NCBI RefSeq assembly: GCF_000710915.1
Contig: NZ_BAUA01000120.1
Coordinates: forward strand, 1 to 54,261
Source of the DNA: Nocardia brasiliensis IFM 10847
GTDB taxonomy: Bacteria; Actinomycetota; Actinomycetes; Mycobacteriales; Mycobacteriaceae
Direction of reading: 5' to 3'
Length of the DNA stretch: 54,261 bases
This document shows positions 7,856-16,922 of this stretch, one piece after another. The position numbers and the translations under genes are program-made. Numbering within the stretch: the stretch's first letter is position 1; every line of letters starts with the position of its first letter. Below the pieces are notes generated by a model. The model searched no databases. It was not told where the DNA came from and saw only the letters and a list, made by a program, of their open reading frames with translations.

Positions 7856-10131
7856 TCGGCGGCGGCGGATTCGCCGGCGCCGCTGCCGATTTCGTGGCCG
7901 AGCTCATGCGCGAGCTTCTTCAGCAGGTCGATCGCGGCTTCGGCGATGACGGTGCCCGGCGGGAAGATCGCCGCCGCGCCCGCCTCGTACAGCGCGGCGA
8001 AATCGTCCGGCGGAATCACGCCGCCGACGATGACCATGATGTCGGGTCGCCCCGCCTCGGCCAGTGCCTGCCGCAGGGCGGGCACCAGCGTGAGGTGGCC
8101 GGCCGCCAGCGACGACACACCGACGACGTGCACGTCGTTGTCGGCCGCCTGCTGCGCCACCTCTTCGGGGGTCTGGAACAGCGGGCCCACGTCGACGTCG
8201 AAGCCGAGGTCGGCGAAGGCGGTGGCGATCACCTTCTGGCCGCGGTCGTGGCCGTCCTGTCCCATCTTCGCGACCAGGATGCGCGGACGACGACCTTCCG
8301 CCTCGGCGAACTCCTCGACCAGATCGCTCGCGGTGGTGATGTTGGTGACCTTGCCTGCCTCGTCGCGGTACACACCGGAAAGCGTACGGATCTCCGCCTG
8401 GTGCCTGCCGTACACCTGCTCCAGCGCGTCGGAGATCTCACCGACGGTGGCCTTGGCGCGGGCGGCGTCGATGGCCAGGGCGAGCAGGTTGTTCGCCATG
8501 CCGCCCTCGGACGAGGCCGCGGCCCTGGTCAATTCGGCGAGCGCCCGCTCCACCTCGGCCGAATCCCGTTCGGCGCGCAGTCGGCGCAGCTTCTCGATCT
8601 GCTCGGCGCGCACCCGCGAGTTCTCCACCTTGAGGACCTCGACCTGCTGATCCTCTTCGGCCTGATACTTGTTGACCCCGATCACCGGCTGCTGACCGGT
8701 GTCGATCCGGGCCTGGGTGCGGGCCGCGGCCTCTTCGATGCGCAGCTTCGGGATGCCCTCGCCGATCGCCTGGGCCATGCCGCCGTGCGCTTCCACCTCT
8801 TCGATGTGCGCGCGGGCCCGGTTGGCCAGCTGATGGGTCAGCCATTCGACGTAATACGAACCGCCCCACGGGTCGACCGGACGGGTGGTATTGGACTCCT
8901 GCTGGATCAGCAGCTGGGTGTTGCGCGCGATGCGGGCGGAGAAGTCCGTCGGCAGGGCCAGCGCCTCGTCGAGCGCGTTGGTGTGCAGCGACTGGGTGTG
9001 GCCCTGGGTCGCGGCCATCGCCTCGATGCAGGTGCGGGCCACATTGTTGTAGGCGTCCTGCGCGGTGAGCGACCAGCCCGAGGTCTGCGAATGCGTGCGC
9101 AACGACAGCGATTTCGCGCTCTTCGGCTCGAACTTCGCAACCAGTTCGCTCCACAGCAGCCGTCCGGCCCGCAGCTTGGCGACCTCCATGAAGAAGTTCA
9201 TGCCGATCGCCCAGAAGAACGACAGCCGCGGCGCGAACTTGTCCACCTCCATGCCCGCGTCGATACCCGCCCGGATGTACTCCACCCCGTCGGCGAGGGT
9301 GTAGGCCAACTCCAGGTCGGCGGTCGCGCCCGCTTCCTGAATGTGGTAGCCGGAGATGGAGATCGAGTTGAACTTCGGCATCTTGGCGCTGGTGTAGGCG
9401 AAGATGTCGGAGATGATCCGCATCGAGGGCTTCGGCGGATAGATGTAGGTGTTGCGGACCATGAACTCTTTCAGAATGTCGTTCTGAATGGTTCCGGCCA
9501 GCTGCTCAGGCGCGACGCCTTGTTCTTCTGCCGCAACGACATACAGCGCGAGGATGGGCAGCACCGCGCCGTTCATCGTCATCGACACGCTGACCTGATC
9601 CAGCGGGATGTGATCGAAGAGCTGACGCATGTCGAGGATCGAGTCGATGGCGACACCGGCCATGCCGACGTCACCCTGCACACGCGGGTGGTCGGAGTCG
9701 TAACCGCGGTGCGTCGCGAGGTCGAACGCGACCGAGAGGCCTTTCTGCCCGGCCTGAAGGTTGCGGCGGTAGAAGGCGTTCGAGTCCGCCGCGGTGGAGA
9801 AGCCGGCGTACTGGCGGATGGTCCACGGCTGATTGACGTACATCGTCGGGTAGGGCCCGCGCACGAACGGCGCGACGCCCGGCACGGTGTCGAGCGGATA
9901 CCCCTCGGCCACAACGGCATCCCGGTCGGCCCTGGTGAACACCGGTGGCACGTCGATGCCTTCGGGCGTCGACCAGGTCAACTGCTCGGGCGCGTAGTGG
10001 TTCGCGGCGGCGGCCGCACGCACGTAGGCGTCGACCTGCGCGGCGTCCACCGCCGCGGGTGCGGCGGCCGGGTCCGTCAACGGGACCTCGGCGAAACTGC
10101 CTACCACGTGTTTGATTTCCCTGGTCGTCAT
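7852..10131 (-). CDS. mutB: Methylmalonyl-CoA mutase large (catalytic) subunit
   Basis: A 759-residue adenosylcobalamin-dependent mutase subunit that interconverts (R)-methylmalonyl-CoA and succinyl-CoA, linking propionate, odd-chain, branched-chain and sterol catabolism to the TCA cycle and, in reverse, supplying methylmalonyl-CoA for branched lipids. The N-terminal TIM barrel contains the expected substrate loop (RGPYPTMYVNQPWTIRQYAG). The C-terminal B12 domain carries DGHDRG at about 626-631, whose histidine ligates cobalt. The start is an ATG coupled to the mutA stop (TGATG, one-base overlap). Length and motifs match an active enzyme. Confidence 0.97.
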   Translation of the reverse strand: MTTREIKHVVGSFAEVPLTDPAAAPAAVDAAQVDAYVRAAAAANHYAPEQLTWSTPEGIDVPPVFTRADRDAVVAEGYPLDTVPGVAPFVRGPYPTMYVNQPWTIRQYAGFSTAADSNAFYRRNLQAGQKGLSVAFDLATHRGYDSDHPRVQGDVGMAGVAIDSILDMRQLFDHIPLDQVSVSMTMNGAVLPILALYVVAAEEQGVAPEQLAGTIQNDILKEFMVRNTYIYPPKPSMRIISDIFAYTSAKMPKFNSISISGYHIQEAGATADLELAYTLADGVEYIRAGIDAGMEVDKFAPRLSFFWAIGMNFFMEVAKLRAGRLLWSELVAKFEPKSAKSLSLRTHSQTSGWSLTAQDAYNNVARTCIEAMAATQGHTQSLHTNALDEALALPTDFSARIARNTQLLIQQESNTTRPVDPWGGSYYVEWLTHQLANRARAHIEEVEAHGGMAQAIGEGIPKLRIEEAAARTQARIDTGQQPVIGVNKYQAEEDQQVEVLKVENSRVRAEQIEKLRRLRAERDSAEVERALAELTRAAASSEGGMANNLLALAIDAARAKATVGEISDALEQVYGRHQAEIRTLSGVYRDEAGKVTNITTASDLVEEFAEAEGRRPRILVAKMGQDGHDRGQKVIATAFADLGFDVDVGPLFQTPEEVAQQAADNDVHVVGVSSLAAGHLTLVPALRQALAEAGRPDIMVIVGGVIPPDDFAALYEAGAAAIFPPGTVIAEAAIDLLKKLAHELGHEIGSGAGESAAAE

Positions 10132-11987
10132 CAGGCTCCCACCTTCTCCAGCAGGCCGGACAGCGCCGCGACCGCATCGATCTTCGCCGCGAGGAATCCG
10201 TCGGGTCGTTGCGCGTCACTCAATTCGGCGACCGCCTTCGCGGCACCGGCCAGCAACACCGTTTCCACCCCGGCTGCGCGCAATTGCTCTACTGCCGCAC
10301 CGGCTTCGACGCCGTACCGCTTGTCCGCACCACAGAGCACCGCGATCGGCGCACCGGCTTCGGTTGCGGCGGCGGCGATTCCGTCGATCGCCAACGGACC
10401 CGGATTCATCGATTCGATCCCGCCGGAGGCCAGCAGGTTCGCGATGAAGGTCACCCGCACGTTGTGCTCGGCGACCGAACCCAGCGGCACCAGTAGCGCT
10501 TTCGGCCGGGCGCCATGTGCGGCCAAATAGGCGTCGGAGCGGTTGCGCAACTCCTCGAACGCCGCGCCGTAACGGGCGACGCGACCGGCCTGCCGGGCGG
10601 CCTCGGACAGCGGCTGCTCGGCCAGGTTCGGGAATTCGTTGACCCCGGTGACGGCGGTCTTCCGGTGTGCGACATCGGCGTCGCGGGCCGCCTTGGTGGC
10701 CGCGATGCGCTCGCCCAGCAGCCCGGAGTCCAGCGCGGCGAGATAACCGCCGGCGGCCTCGATCTCCTGCATGAATTCCCATGCCTTCGCGGCGAGTTCG
10801 CTCGTGTAGTCCTCTACGTACCAGGAGCCCGCCGCGGGGTCCTGCACGAACCCGAGCCGCGACTCCTCGAGCAGCAGCAGCTGGGTGTTGCGCGCCATGC
10901 GGTCCGCGAACGACTTCGAGACGCCGAGTTCCCCCGCGGGCAACGCCGAATCGAACGGCAGCACGGTCACCGAGTCCGCGCCGCCGACCCCGGCGCCGAA
11001 GGCCGCGAGGGTGGTGCGCAGCAGGTTCACCCACGGGTCGCGCTGAGTCATCATGGCTGCGGAGGTCACCGCGTGCTGTGGCGCACCACCGAAATCGGGC
11101 GCGCCGCACACGTGTGCGACCCGGGCCCAGAGTTGCCGCGCGGCACGGAACTTCACGATCGTGGCGAACTGGTCGTCGGTGGCGGCGAACCGGAAGGCCA
11201 ACTGCTCCAGCGCATCCGCGATGTCCAGACGCTCGGTGAGCGCACGCAGATACGCCAGGCCCGCGGCGACGGCGGCACCCAGTTCCTGTGCGTCCGAGGC
11301 GCCCGCGTCGTGGAAGGCGGTGCCGTCCACGGTGATCGCGCGCACCGTCTCCGCACGGGCGGCCGCGGTCTCGGCCAGCGTGATCGTCTCGGTCAGGCCG
11401 AGATCGCCGCGCTCGGCGAAGCGACTGGTCAGCGGTGCGGCGCCGAGCGAGACCCGGATGTCCGGGCGGGCGGTCGCGTCGTAAGCGTCCAGCGCCGCGA
11501 ACACTTGCGCGGCCGCCTCGGCGGTAACCTCGCCTGCGTCCAGAGTGAGCGGCGCGAGATCGAACAGCACGCCGGAAAGAGCGGCGGGCAGGTCCGCGAC
11601 CGCGACGCCACGCTCGCCCACGCCGAGCCACAGCGCGCTGATCCCGCTCTCCAACCCGGCCATGATCTCGCGGTTGACCGCTGCCGCATCGGAACCGCCG
11701 AAGTAGGCGCTCACATGCCAGCCGCGGTGCACGTCGCGGGTGGCGTCGCTGCCCCGCACGAACGGGAACGTGCCGGGCAGCGGCTGTTCCGGCCGTTCGT
11801 TCCGGCGCGTGTACAACGGCGCTATCGTCAGCCCGTCGTAGGTGGTTTCGTCGAGGAGCTGCTCGGGCTCCTCGGGCAGATCGGCGATTTCGACGCGCCG
11901 GACCTTCGCCAGCACCCCCGCCACACCCTTGCGCCACGCGGCATACTCGGGCACCGGTTCCGTCCCGGGCTCTGAAGCAATCGGCAT
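10131..11987 (-). CDS. mutA: Methylmalonyl-CoA mutase small subunit
   Basis: A 618-residue partner of MutB, homologous to it but non-catalytic. The mutase fold is recognisable (MARNTQLLLLEESRLGFVQDPAAGSWYVE has the MutB-like barrel segment), while the C-terminal B12-like domain lacks DxHxxG (PLGSVAEHNVR sits there instead). This is typical of actinobacterial MutA. I prefer the ATG at 11987 (MPIAS), with GAGGAA nine bases upstream, over the GTG at 12008. It is the first gene of the mutA-mutB-meaB operon; the promoter should lie in 11988-12170. No cobalamin riboswitch is apparent there. Confidence 0.95.
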   Translation of the reverse strand: MPIASEPGTEPVPEYAAWRKGVAGVLAKVRRVEIADLPEEPEQLLDETTYDGLTIAPLYTRRNERPEQPLPGTFPFVRGSDATRDVHRGWHVSAYFGGSDAAAVNREIMAGLESGISALWLGVGERGVAVADLPAALSGVLFDLAPLTLDAGEVTAEAAAQVFAALDAYDATARPDIRVSLGAAPLTSRFAERGDLGLTETITLAETAAARAETVRAITVDGTAFHDAGASDAQELGAAVAAGLAYLRALTERLDIADALEQLAFRFAATDDQFATIVKFRAARQLWARVAHVCGAPDFGGAPQHAVTSAAMMTQRDPWVNLLRTTLAAFGAGVGGADSVTVLPFDSALPAGELGVSKSFADRMARNTQLLLLEESRLGFVQDPAAGSWYVEDYTSELAAKAWEFMQEIEAAGGYLAALDSGLLGERIAATKAARDADVAHRKTAVTGVNEFPNLAEQPLSEAARQAGRVARYGAAFEELRNRSDAYLAAHGARPKALLVPLGSVAEHNVRVTFIANLLASGGIESMNPGPLAIDGIAAAATEAGAPIAVLCGADKRYGVEAGAAVEQLRAAGVETVLLAGAAKAVAELSDAQRPDGFLAAKIDAVAALSGLLEKVGA

Positions 11988-12157
11988 AGCTTGCTGTTCC
12001 TCTTCCACTCGACTGCAGGCGCACCCGTGGTTTGTGCCGAAAACCTCCGCATTCGCCCTGTTCAGCGACCACTTTGGTTAACGAGCATTCGTCCCGTTTC
12101 TTCTGATGCTAGCGGCACCCGCCGCACGCGTTGCTCCCTAGTACCACTACCACCCGG

Positions 12158-12163
12158 TAATCT
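12158..12163 (+). promoter_or_regulatory. -10 hexamer of leaderless TVP38-type gene
   Basis: TAATCT ends seven bases before the GTG at 12171 and no Shine-Dalgarno sequence is present. The 183-bp gap to mutA therefore probably holds two divergent promoters. Confidence 0.5.
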
Positions 12164-12170
12164 GGCCCCG

Positions 12171-12851
12171 GTGACCAGGCTGATCCGTGACCCGCGAGTG
12201 CTCGCGCTGCTCGTCGGCGTGGCGGCGCTTTTCGTCGCGGCGCTGCTGGTTCCGCTGCCGAGTCCGCAGCAGATCCAGGACTGGGCGGGCTCGGTCGGAC
12301 CGATCTTTCCGTTGCTGTTCTTCGTGGTGCACGCGTTGGTGACGGTCGCGCCGATACCGCGCACCGTGTTCACGGTCAGCGCCGGGCTGCTGTTCGGCCC
12401 TGCGCTAGGCATCGCGCTCGCGGTCGGCGCGACGACGGTCAGTGCCGCACTGGCCATCCTGCTGGTGCGGGCGCTGGATCGCGAACAGGTCGCATCCCGG
12501 CTCACCCATCCTGCGGTCCGTGCCGTCGACGACCGGCTGCGGCGGCGGGGCTGGCTCGCGGTCGGCTCGCTGCGGCTGATCGCCGCCGTACCGTTCTCGG
12601 TGATCAACTACTGCGCCGGATTGTCCTCGATCCGCTTCTGGCCGTACATGATCGCCACCCTGCTCGGCGTGCTGCCCGGCACCGTCGGCACGGTGATCCT
12701 CGGTGACGCGCTCACCGGCAACACCCACCCGGCGATGATCGTGTTCTCCTGCGTCCTCATCGCGATCGGTATCGCGGGTCTGGTCATCGATGCCCGGATG
12801 ACCACCGCGCCCGCGCCGGAACCGGAACCGGTCGCTGCCGCCGCCGAATAG
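12171..12851 (+). CDS. TVP38/TMEM64 family membrane protein
   Basis: A 226-residue polytopic inner-membrane protein of the SNARE-associated (DedA/VTT) superfamily. Hydrophobic segments start at about residue 8. The conserved core is visible as APIPRTVFTVSAGLLFGPALG and the downstream RLIAAVPFSVINYCAGLSSIRFWPY re-entrant-loop region. Family members are proposed lipid scramblases or transport proteins; no specific role is assignable. The GTG at 12171 gives a normal N-terminus and fits a leaderless start; the open frame to 11991 is not supported. The C-terminal tail is Ala/Pro/Glu-rich. Confidence 0.88.
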   Translation: MTRLIRDPRVLALLVGVAALFVAALLVPLPSPQQIQDWAGSVGPIFPLLFFVVHALVTVAPIPRTVFTVSAGLLFGPALGIALAVGATTVSAALAILLVRALDREQVASRLTHPAVRAVDDRLRRRGWLAVGSLRLIAAVPFSVINYCAGLSSIRFWPYMIATLLGVLPGTVGTVILGDALTGNTHPAMIVFSCVLIAIGIAGLVIDARMTTAPAPEPEPVAAAAE

Positions 12852-12923
12852 CGGGCACCCCTTCCGTGTTCACGCACCCGCTGTGGCGGGCCGATGAGGA
12901 TGCGGGAGCACCGAACCCGTGCG

Positions 12924-13844
12924 TCAGTCGACGGTCAGCTCGATCGGCACCGCGATCACGTCGACCATCGCACCGTTGCGCAGCACCGTGACGGGGAGCT
13001 CGGCGCCGATCGCGTCGGCGAACAGCTGGCGTTGAATACCTTGCGCGTCACGGACTTCCGCTCGTGCGACGCTCAACACCAGATCGCCGCGACGCAAGCC
13101 CGCGGCATCGGCGGGGCCACCGCGCACCACCTCCATGATGCGCACCCCGGCGGCCTGGCCGGTCCGCTCCGCCACCGGCCCCGGCAGCGGTGCGGGCATC
13201 CCGACGAGTCCGAGATACGCGCGGCGCACCCGGCCTTCGGTGTGCAAGGTGCCGATGATGCGGCGAGTCGTCGCGTTGATCGGAATGGCAAGGCCCAGAC
13301 CGATACCGGCGACCGCGGTGTTGATGCCGACCACGCGGCCCGCTGAATCGGACAGCGCCCCACCGGAATTGCCGGGATTGAGCGCGGCATCGGTCTGGAT
13401 GACGTCTTCGATCACCCGCCCGGCGCGCCGGGACGCCACCGGCACGGCCCGTCCGAGCGCGCTCACCACACCCGCGGTGACCGATCCCGCCAGGCCGAGC
13501 GGGCTGCCCACCGCGACCACCAGCTGCCCGACGACGAGTTCGTCCGCGTCACCGAGTTTCACCGCGCCGGGCGCGCCGTTGCGCGAGCGCAGCACGGCCA
13601 GGTCGGACAGCGGATCGATGCCGACCACCTCGAATTTCGACTCCACACCGTCGGCGAAGACCACCTCACCACCGCCGGCCGACCCGATCACGTGCGCGTT
13701 GGTCAGCATGAACCCGTCGTCGGTGAACACCACCGCCGATCCGCTCCCCCGGCGCGTCCGCACGCTCGCCACGTGTGGCGTGACCGACGCGGCCACCGAG
13801 ATCACCGTGCGTGAATAGGCATCCATCGCGGCATCGTCGTCCAC
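12924..13844 (-). CDS. HtrA-like trypsin/PDZ serine protease without signal peptide
   Basis: S1C-type protease of about 306 residues. The catalytic triad is intact: His in TNAHVIG (about residue 51), Asp in LSDLAVL (about 81) and Ser in GNSGG (about 160). A single PDZ domain follows (about 205-300, with GLRRGDLVLSV as its carboxylate-binding part). No signal peptide or membrane anchor is seen, so it is predicted to be cytoplasmic, unlike most HtrA proteins. The start is uncertain: GTG at 13844 is chosen, with AGGGG upstream; GTG at 13856 and ATG at 13826 are alternatives. It faces the TVP38 gene convergently. Confidence 0.88.
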   Translation of the reverse strand: MDDDAAMDAYSRTVISVAASVTPHVASVRTRRGSGSAVVFTDDGFMLTNAHVIGSAGGGEVVFADGVESKFEVVGIDPLSDLAVLRSRNGAPGAVKLGDADELVVGQLVVAVGSPLGLAGSVTAGVVSALGRAVPVASRRAGRVIEDVIQTDAALNPGNSGGALSDSAGRVVGINTAVAGIGLGLAIPINATTRRIIGTLHTEGRVRRAYLGLVGMPAPLPGPVAERTGQAAGVRIMEVVRGGPADAAGLRRGDLVLSVARAEVRDAQGIQRQLFADAIGAELPVTVLRNGAMVDVIAVPIELTVD

Positions 13845-13930
13845 GGCACCAACCACCCCTGTTCAGGTCTGCATCAACCCTTACAGGATGCCCGCAGATC
13901 GCCGCGGCCGCACCGACTTCGGGCGCGATC

Positions 13931-14218
13931 CTAGGTGCGCGGAGCTACCGTCGCGCCTTCGAAGAACTCTGCCTGAGTGATGGCGAGGCGGTTGGTCACC
14001 AGCTCCAGGGCCAGCTCCAGCACCTCATGGGCGGTGGGCGCGACCACCTGGGACTGTTCGAGGCGGCTCGTTCCGCATTCGACGCGGACCCGGCAGCGCC
14101 AGCCCGCCCCGGCGGGATAGGGCTGCGGCCGGCCGATCGTCACGCCGAAGCGCACGCCGTCGCGTAGGAATTCATTGGTGGCCAGCAGGTCATCCTGCGG
14201 CGTGATCATCATGGTCAT
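13931..14218 (-). CDS. Hypothetical protein (95 aa)
   Basis: Not recognised. A compact, codon-biased frame with no signal peptide or membrane helix. It has a predicted beta-rich middle (FGVTIGRPQPYPAGAGWRCRVRVECG) and a C-terminal helix rich in Leu (AHEVLELALELVTNRLAI). The ATG at 14218 is preferred, with AGGG ten bases upstream; a GTG at 14227 is the alternative. It lies upstream of, and on the same strand as, the HtrA-like protease gene with an 86-bp gap, so co-transcription is possible. Confidence 0.6.
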   Translation of the reverse strand: MTMMITPQDDLLATNEFLRDGVRFGVTIGRPQPYPAGAGWRCRVRVECGTSRLEQSQVVAPTAHEVLELALELVTNRLAITQAEFFEGATVAPRT

Positions 14219-14459
14219 GCCGTTCACGCCCTGCCATGGAGCAATGTTGCAGCTACAAGTCGGTTCCTCATCAGATGCTCCCGGGACTTCTCGAAAAGCT
14301 AGGGCACTTACGACTATCCGTCCTGGACGAACGTAACCCGTTTTCCGGAACTCTGCAACCTCTCAGCAAACATTTGGCCGCGGCCGTACCGCTCGGCGAT
14401 TCCCGGCGGCGGACAGTCGTTCCCGAACACCTCTTGCCCCAACCGTCTGAGACGGTATC

Positions 14460-14472
14460 GTACTAGTAGTAC
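14460..14472. promoter_or_regulatory. Candidate TetR-type operator upstream of the hydrolase/BVMO operon
   Basis: GTACTA-G-TAGTAC is a perfect 13-bp dyad 36 bp before the ATG at 14509, flanked by CGGTA (14453-14457) and TACCG (14470-14474). The 281-bp gap from 14228 shows no convincing gene. The TetR gene at the far end of the operon (17865-18584) is the obvious candidate regulator. Function is inferred from position. Confidence 0.5.
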
Positions 14473-14508
14473 CGCATACTGACGGTACCGAGCTCAATGA
14501 GGTGCGAA

Positions 14509-15387
14509 ATGACCGACCAACGGGTGCGCACAGCGCAACGCACGGGCAGCGGCTATCCGAAAGCGCGGCGGATCAGATTCCGCTTCGGCGAGCCGGTTCC
14601 GATGGCCAAGTACTACGCGGGCGGCGACAGGGTGTTCAGCCATTTCATCGCCGGGCTCTCCGCGGGCTTCCCGCCCGGCGAGGAGTCGTTCATCCGCTCG
14701 GTACGGCGGTTCGCCGACCAGATCACCGATCCGGTGCTGAAAGAGCGGGTGTCCGGATTCATCGGGCAAGAGGCGACCCACGGCCGGGAACATCGCCGGC
14801 TCAACGACCGGTTGGTCGAAATGGGTTATCCGATCGAATGGCTCGATGCCCCGAGCGTGATCGAACGGCAGAAGCGCTTCGAACAGCGCATCCCCGCGCA
14901 CCTGCACCTGGCCGCCACCGCAGCGGCCGAGCACTACACAGCCGTGCTCGCCGAACGGGTGCTGTCCAGCCCGGAGATCCAGGCCCTGGCCGGTGACGAA
15001 GAAGTGCGAAACCTGTTGAACTGGCACGCCTTCGAAGAGTTGGAGCACAAGTCGGTGGCCTTCGACGTCTACCGCGCGGTGGGCGGCACCGAGACGATGC
15101 GCATCCTCACCATGGCCACCCTGGTCGCGCTCACCGTCCCGTTCACCGCGGTCAGCCTGACCATATCGCTCAGTCGCGATCCGGACGCCCGGCGGTATCC
15201 GCTGAGCCTGGCCAAAGAGGCGTTCACGCTCTTCCGCGGCCCGGTGTTCCGCGGTCTCGGCCGGGAACTGGTGCTGTATCTGCGGCCCGGTTTCCATCCC
15301 GACGACATCGACTCGCGCGAGCTCTTGCAGCGCTGGCAGCAGGAGCTGTTCGGCGCCGAAGGCTCCCTCGTCGGCCACCTCCGATGA
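14509..15387 (+). CDS. Predicted metal-dependent hydrolase (PF10118-like)
   Basis: A 292-residue protein of the 'predicted metal-dependent hydrolase' family common in Mycobacteriales. Two acid/histidine clusters that look like a metal site are visible: GQEATHGREH and HAFEELEHK, with a further ATAAAEHYT helix between them. C-terminal hydrophobic helices (MATLVALTVPFTAVSLTI) may associate with membrane. The ATG at 14509 is chosen because GAGG lies seven bases before it; an ATG 12 bp upstream is less well placed. Its stop overlaps the monooxygenase ATG (ATGA). It likely acts with the BVMO and SDR downstream in hydrophobic-substrate metabolism; the real reaction is unknown. Confidence 0.82.
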   Translation: MTDQRVRTAQRTGSGYPKARRIRFRFGEPVPMAKYYAGGDRVFSHFIAGLSAGFPPGEESFIRSVRRFADQITDPVLKERVSGFIGQEATHGREHRRLNDRLVEMGYPIEWLDAPSVIERQKRFEQRIPAHLHLAATAAAEHYTAVLAERVLSSPEIQALAGDEEVRNLLNWHAFEELEHKSVAFDVYRAVGGTETMRILTMATLVALTVPFTAVSLTISLSRDPDARRYPLSLAKEAFTLFRGPVFRGLGRELVLYLRPGFHPDDIDSRELLQRWQQELFGAEGSLVGHLR

Positions 15388-16922
15388 GCGCGGTAGGTCC
15401 CGACCACGAGGTGATCGTGGTCGGCGCGGGCTTCGGCGGCATCGGCGCCGGTATCGCTCTGCAGCGCAAGGGCATTCACGACTTCGTCATCGTGGACAAA
15501 TGGGATCGGGTCGGCGGCACCTGGCACGCCAACACCTATCCGGGTGTGGCGGTGGACATCCCCTCGTTCATCTACAGCTTCTCCTATGAGCAGCGCGGCG
15601 ACTGGTCGCGAATCTTCGCGCCCGGCACAGAGTTACGCGACTACGCCGAAGCGATGGTGGACAAATACGGGCTGCGGCCCAAGCTGCGGCTGAATACCAC
15701 CGTCGTGTCCGCGGTGTACGACGAGGGCGACCGCCTGTGGCTGCTCGGCACCGACGGCGGGCGCACGCTCACCGCCCGGCACGTGGTGATGGCGATCGGC
15801 GGGCTGGAACGGCCGAAGATGCCGGATATCCCCGGCCTGCACGACTTCGGCGGCACGCTGATGCACACCGCGCTGTGGGACGACGACGTGGCATTGGCGG
15901 GCAAGCGGGTGGCGGTGATCGGCACCGGCGCGACTGCTCTGCAACTGATACCCGCGATCGTCGACGAGGTGGCCCATCTGAGCGTGTTCCAGCGCACGCC
16001 GATCTGGGTCTTCCCGAAAACCGATGCGGCGGTGGGCCCGCTCGGTCGTGCGATCCTCGGGCGCCCCTGGCTGCGCTCGGGTATCCGCATGCTCGGCACG
16101 GTCGCCACCGAGGTGGGCATGGGCGGGATGGTCGTCGGACCCACTTGGCTCTCGGACGCGGGACGCAGGCTGGCCGAGATTCCGGCCCGCCGCTGGATGC
16201 GCGCCCAGGTGCACGATCCGGTCATCCGGGAGAAGCTGATTCCGGCCTACGGCCTGGGCTGCAAGCGCCCGTCGATGTCGAACGAGTACCTCGCCACGTT
16301 CAATCGACCCGACGTCAGTCTGGTCACCGAGCCGATCGGTTTCATCGGCGAGCGCGGCATCACCACCGTCGACGGCAACGAACACGCGATCGATGTGCTG
16401 ATCTGCGCCACGGGATTCAAACTGTGGGAAAAGGATTCGGTTCCGCCCTTCCCGGTGACCGGCCGCGACGGGCGCGATCTCGGCGAATTCTGGGACCGGC
16501 ACCGGTTCCAGGCCTACCAGGGCGTCTCGGTGCCCGGGTTCCCGAACATGTTCACCATCACCGGACCCTACGGTTTCGTGCTCGGCTCCTACATCTGGAT
16601 GATCGAGGCCACCGCGGCGCACCTGAGCCGTGCGATCGCCGAGACCAAACGGCGCGGCGCCACCGAGTGCGAGATCAGTCAGCAGGCCCACGACGCGTAC
16701 TTCGCCAAATGTCTGCAACGACAGGAGAAGAACTTCTTGTTCACCTCGGCCTGCGCAGGATCGAACACCTATTACATCAACAGTCACGGCGATTCGCCGT
16801 TCCGCCCGTCCACGCACGGCGAGATGTACTGGCACAACCGGTATTTCGATCTCGACAACTACCACTATCGGCAACCCGCCCCGGCCCGCCGCACGGGCGC
16901 GATCCTCGAGGAATCCGCATGA
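15384..16922 (+). CDS. Flavin-containing Baeyer-Villiger-type monooxygenase
   Basis: A 512-residue class B flavoprotein that uses FAD and NADPH to insert oxygen next to ketones or at heteroatoms. The FAD Rossmann motif GAGFGGIGAGI is at about residues 13-23, followed by VGGTWHANTYPGVAVD. The BVMO fingerprint FxGxxxHxxxW is present as FGGTLMHTALW, followed by the NADPH motif GTGATA. The ATGA overlap upstream and ATGA overlap downstream make it the middle gene of a tightly coupled three-gene operon. The arrangement recalls mycobacterial mymA/EthA-type loci; substrate unknown, possibly a steroid, fatty or cyclic ketone. Confidence 0.93.
   Translation: MSAVGPDHEVIVVGAGFGGIGAGIALQRKGIHDFVIVDKWDRVGGTWHANTYPGVAVDIPSFIYSFSYEQRGDWSRIFAPGTELRDYAEAMVDKYGLRPKLRLNTTVVSAVYDEGDRLWLLGTDGGRTLTARHVVMAIGGLERPKMPDIPGLHDFGGTLMHTALWDDDVALAGKRVAVIGTGATALQLIPAIVDEVAHLSVFQRTPIWVFPKTDAAVGPLGRAILGRPWLRSGIRMLGTVATEVGMGGMVVGPTWLSDAGRRLAEIPARRWMRAQVHDPVIREKLIPAYGLGCKRPSMSNEYLATFNRPDVSLVTEPIGFIGERGITTVDGNEHAIDVLICATGFKLWEKDSVPPFPVTGRDGRDLGEFWDRHRFQAYQGVSVPGFPNMFTITGPYGFVLGSYIWMIEATAAHLSRAIAETKRRGATECEISQQAHDAYFAKCLQRQEKNFLFTSACAGSNTYYINSHGDSPFRPSTHGEMYWHNRYFDLDNYHYRQPAPARRTGAILEESA

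Noticed and set aside
10131..12008. Missing DxHxxG motif in the small mutase subunit as a sign of an inactive enzyme.
   Set aside because: This is normal for MutA; the catalytic MutB subunit keeps DGHDRG.
11988..12170. Possible cobalamin riboswitch upstream of mutA.
   Set aside because: The gap is short and none of the conserved cobalamin-riboswitch segments (such as the B12 box) is visible.
14236..14466. A 76-codon plus-strand frame in the gap before the metal-dependent hydrolase.
   Set aside because: No ribosome site, no coding-like codon bias, no recognisable sequence, and it overlaps the probable promoter region.
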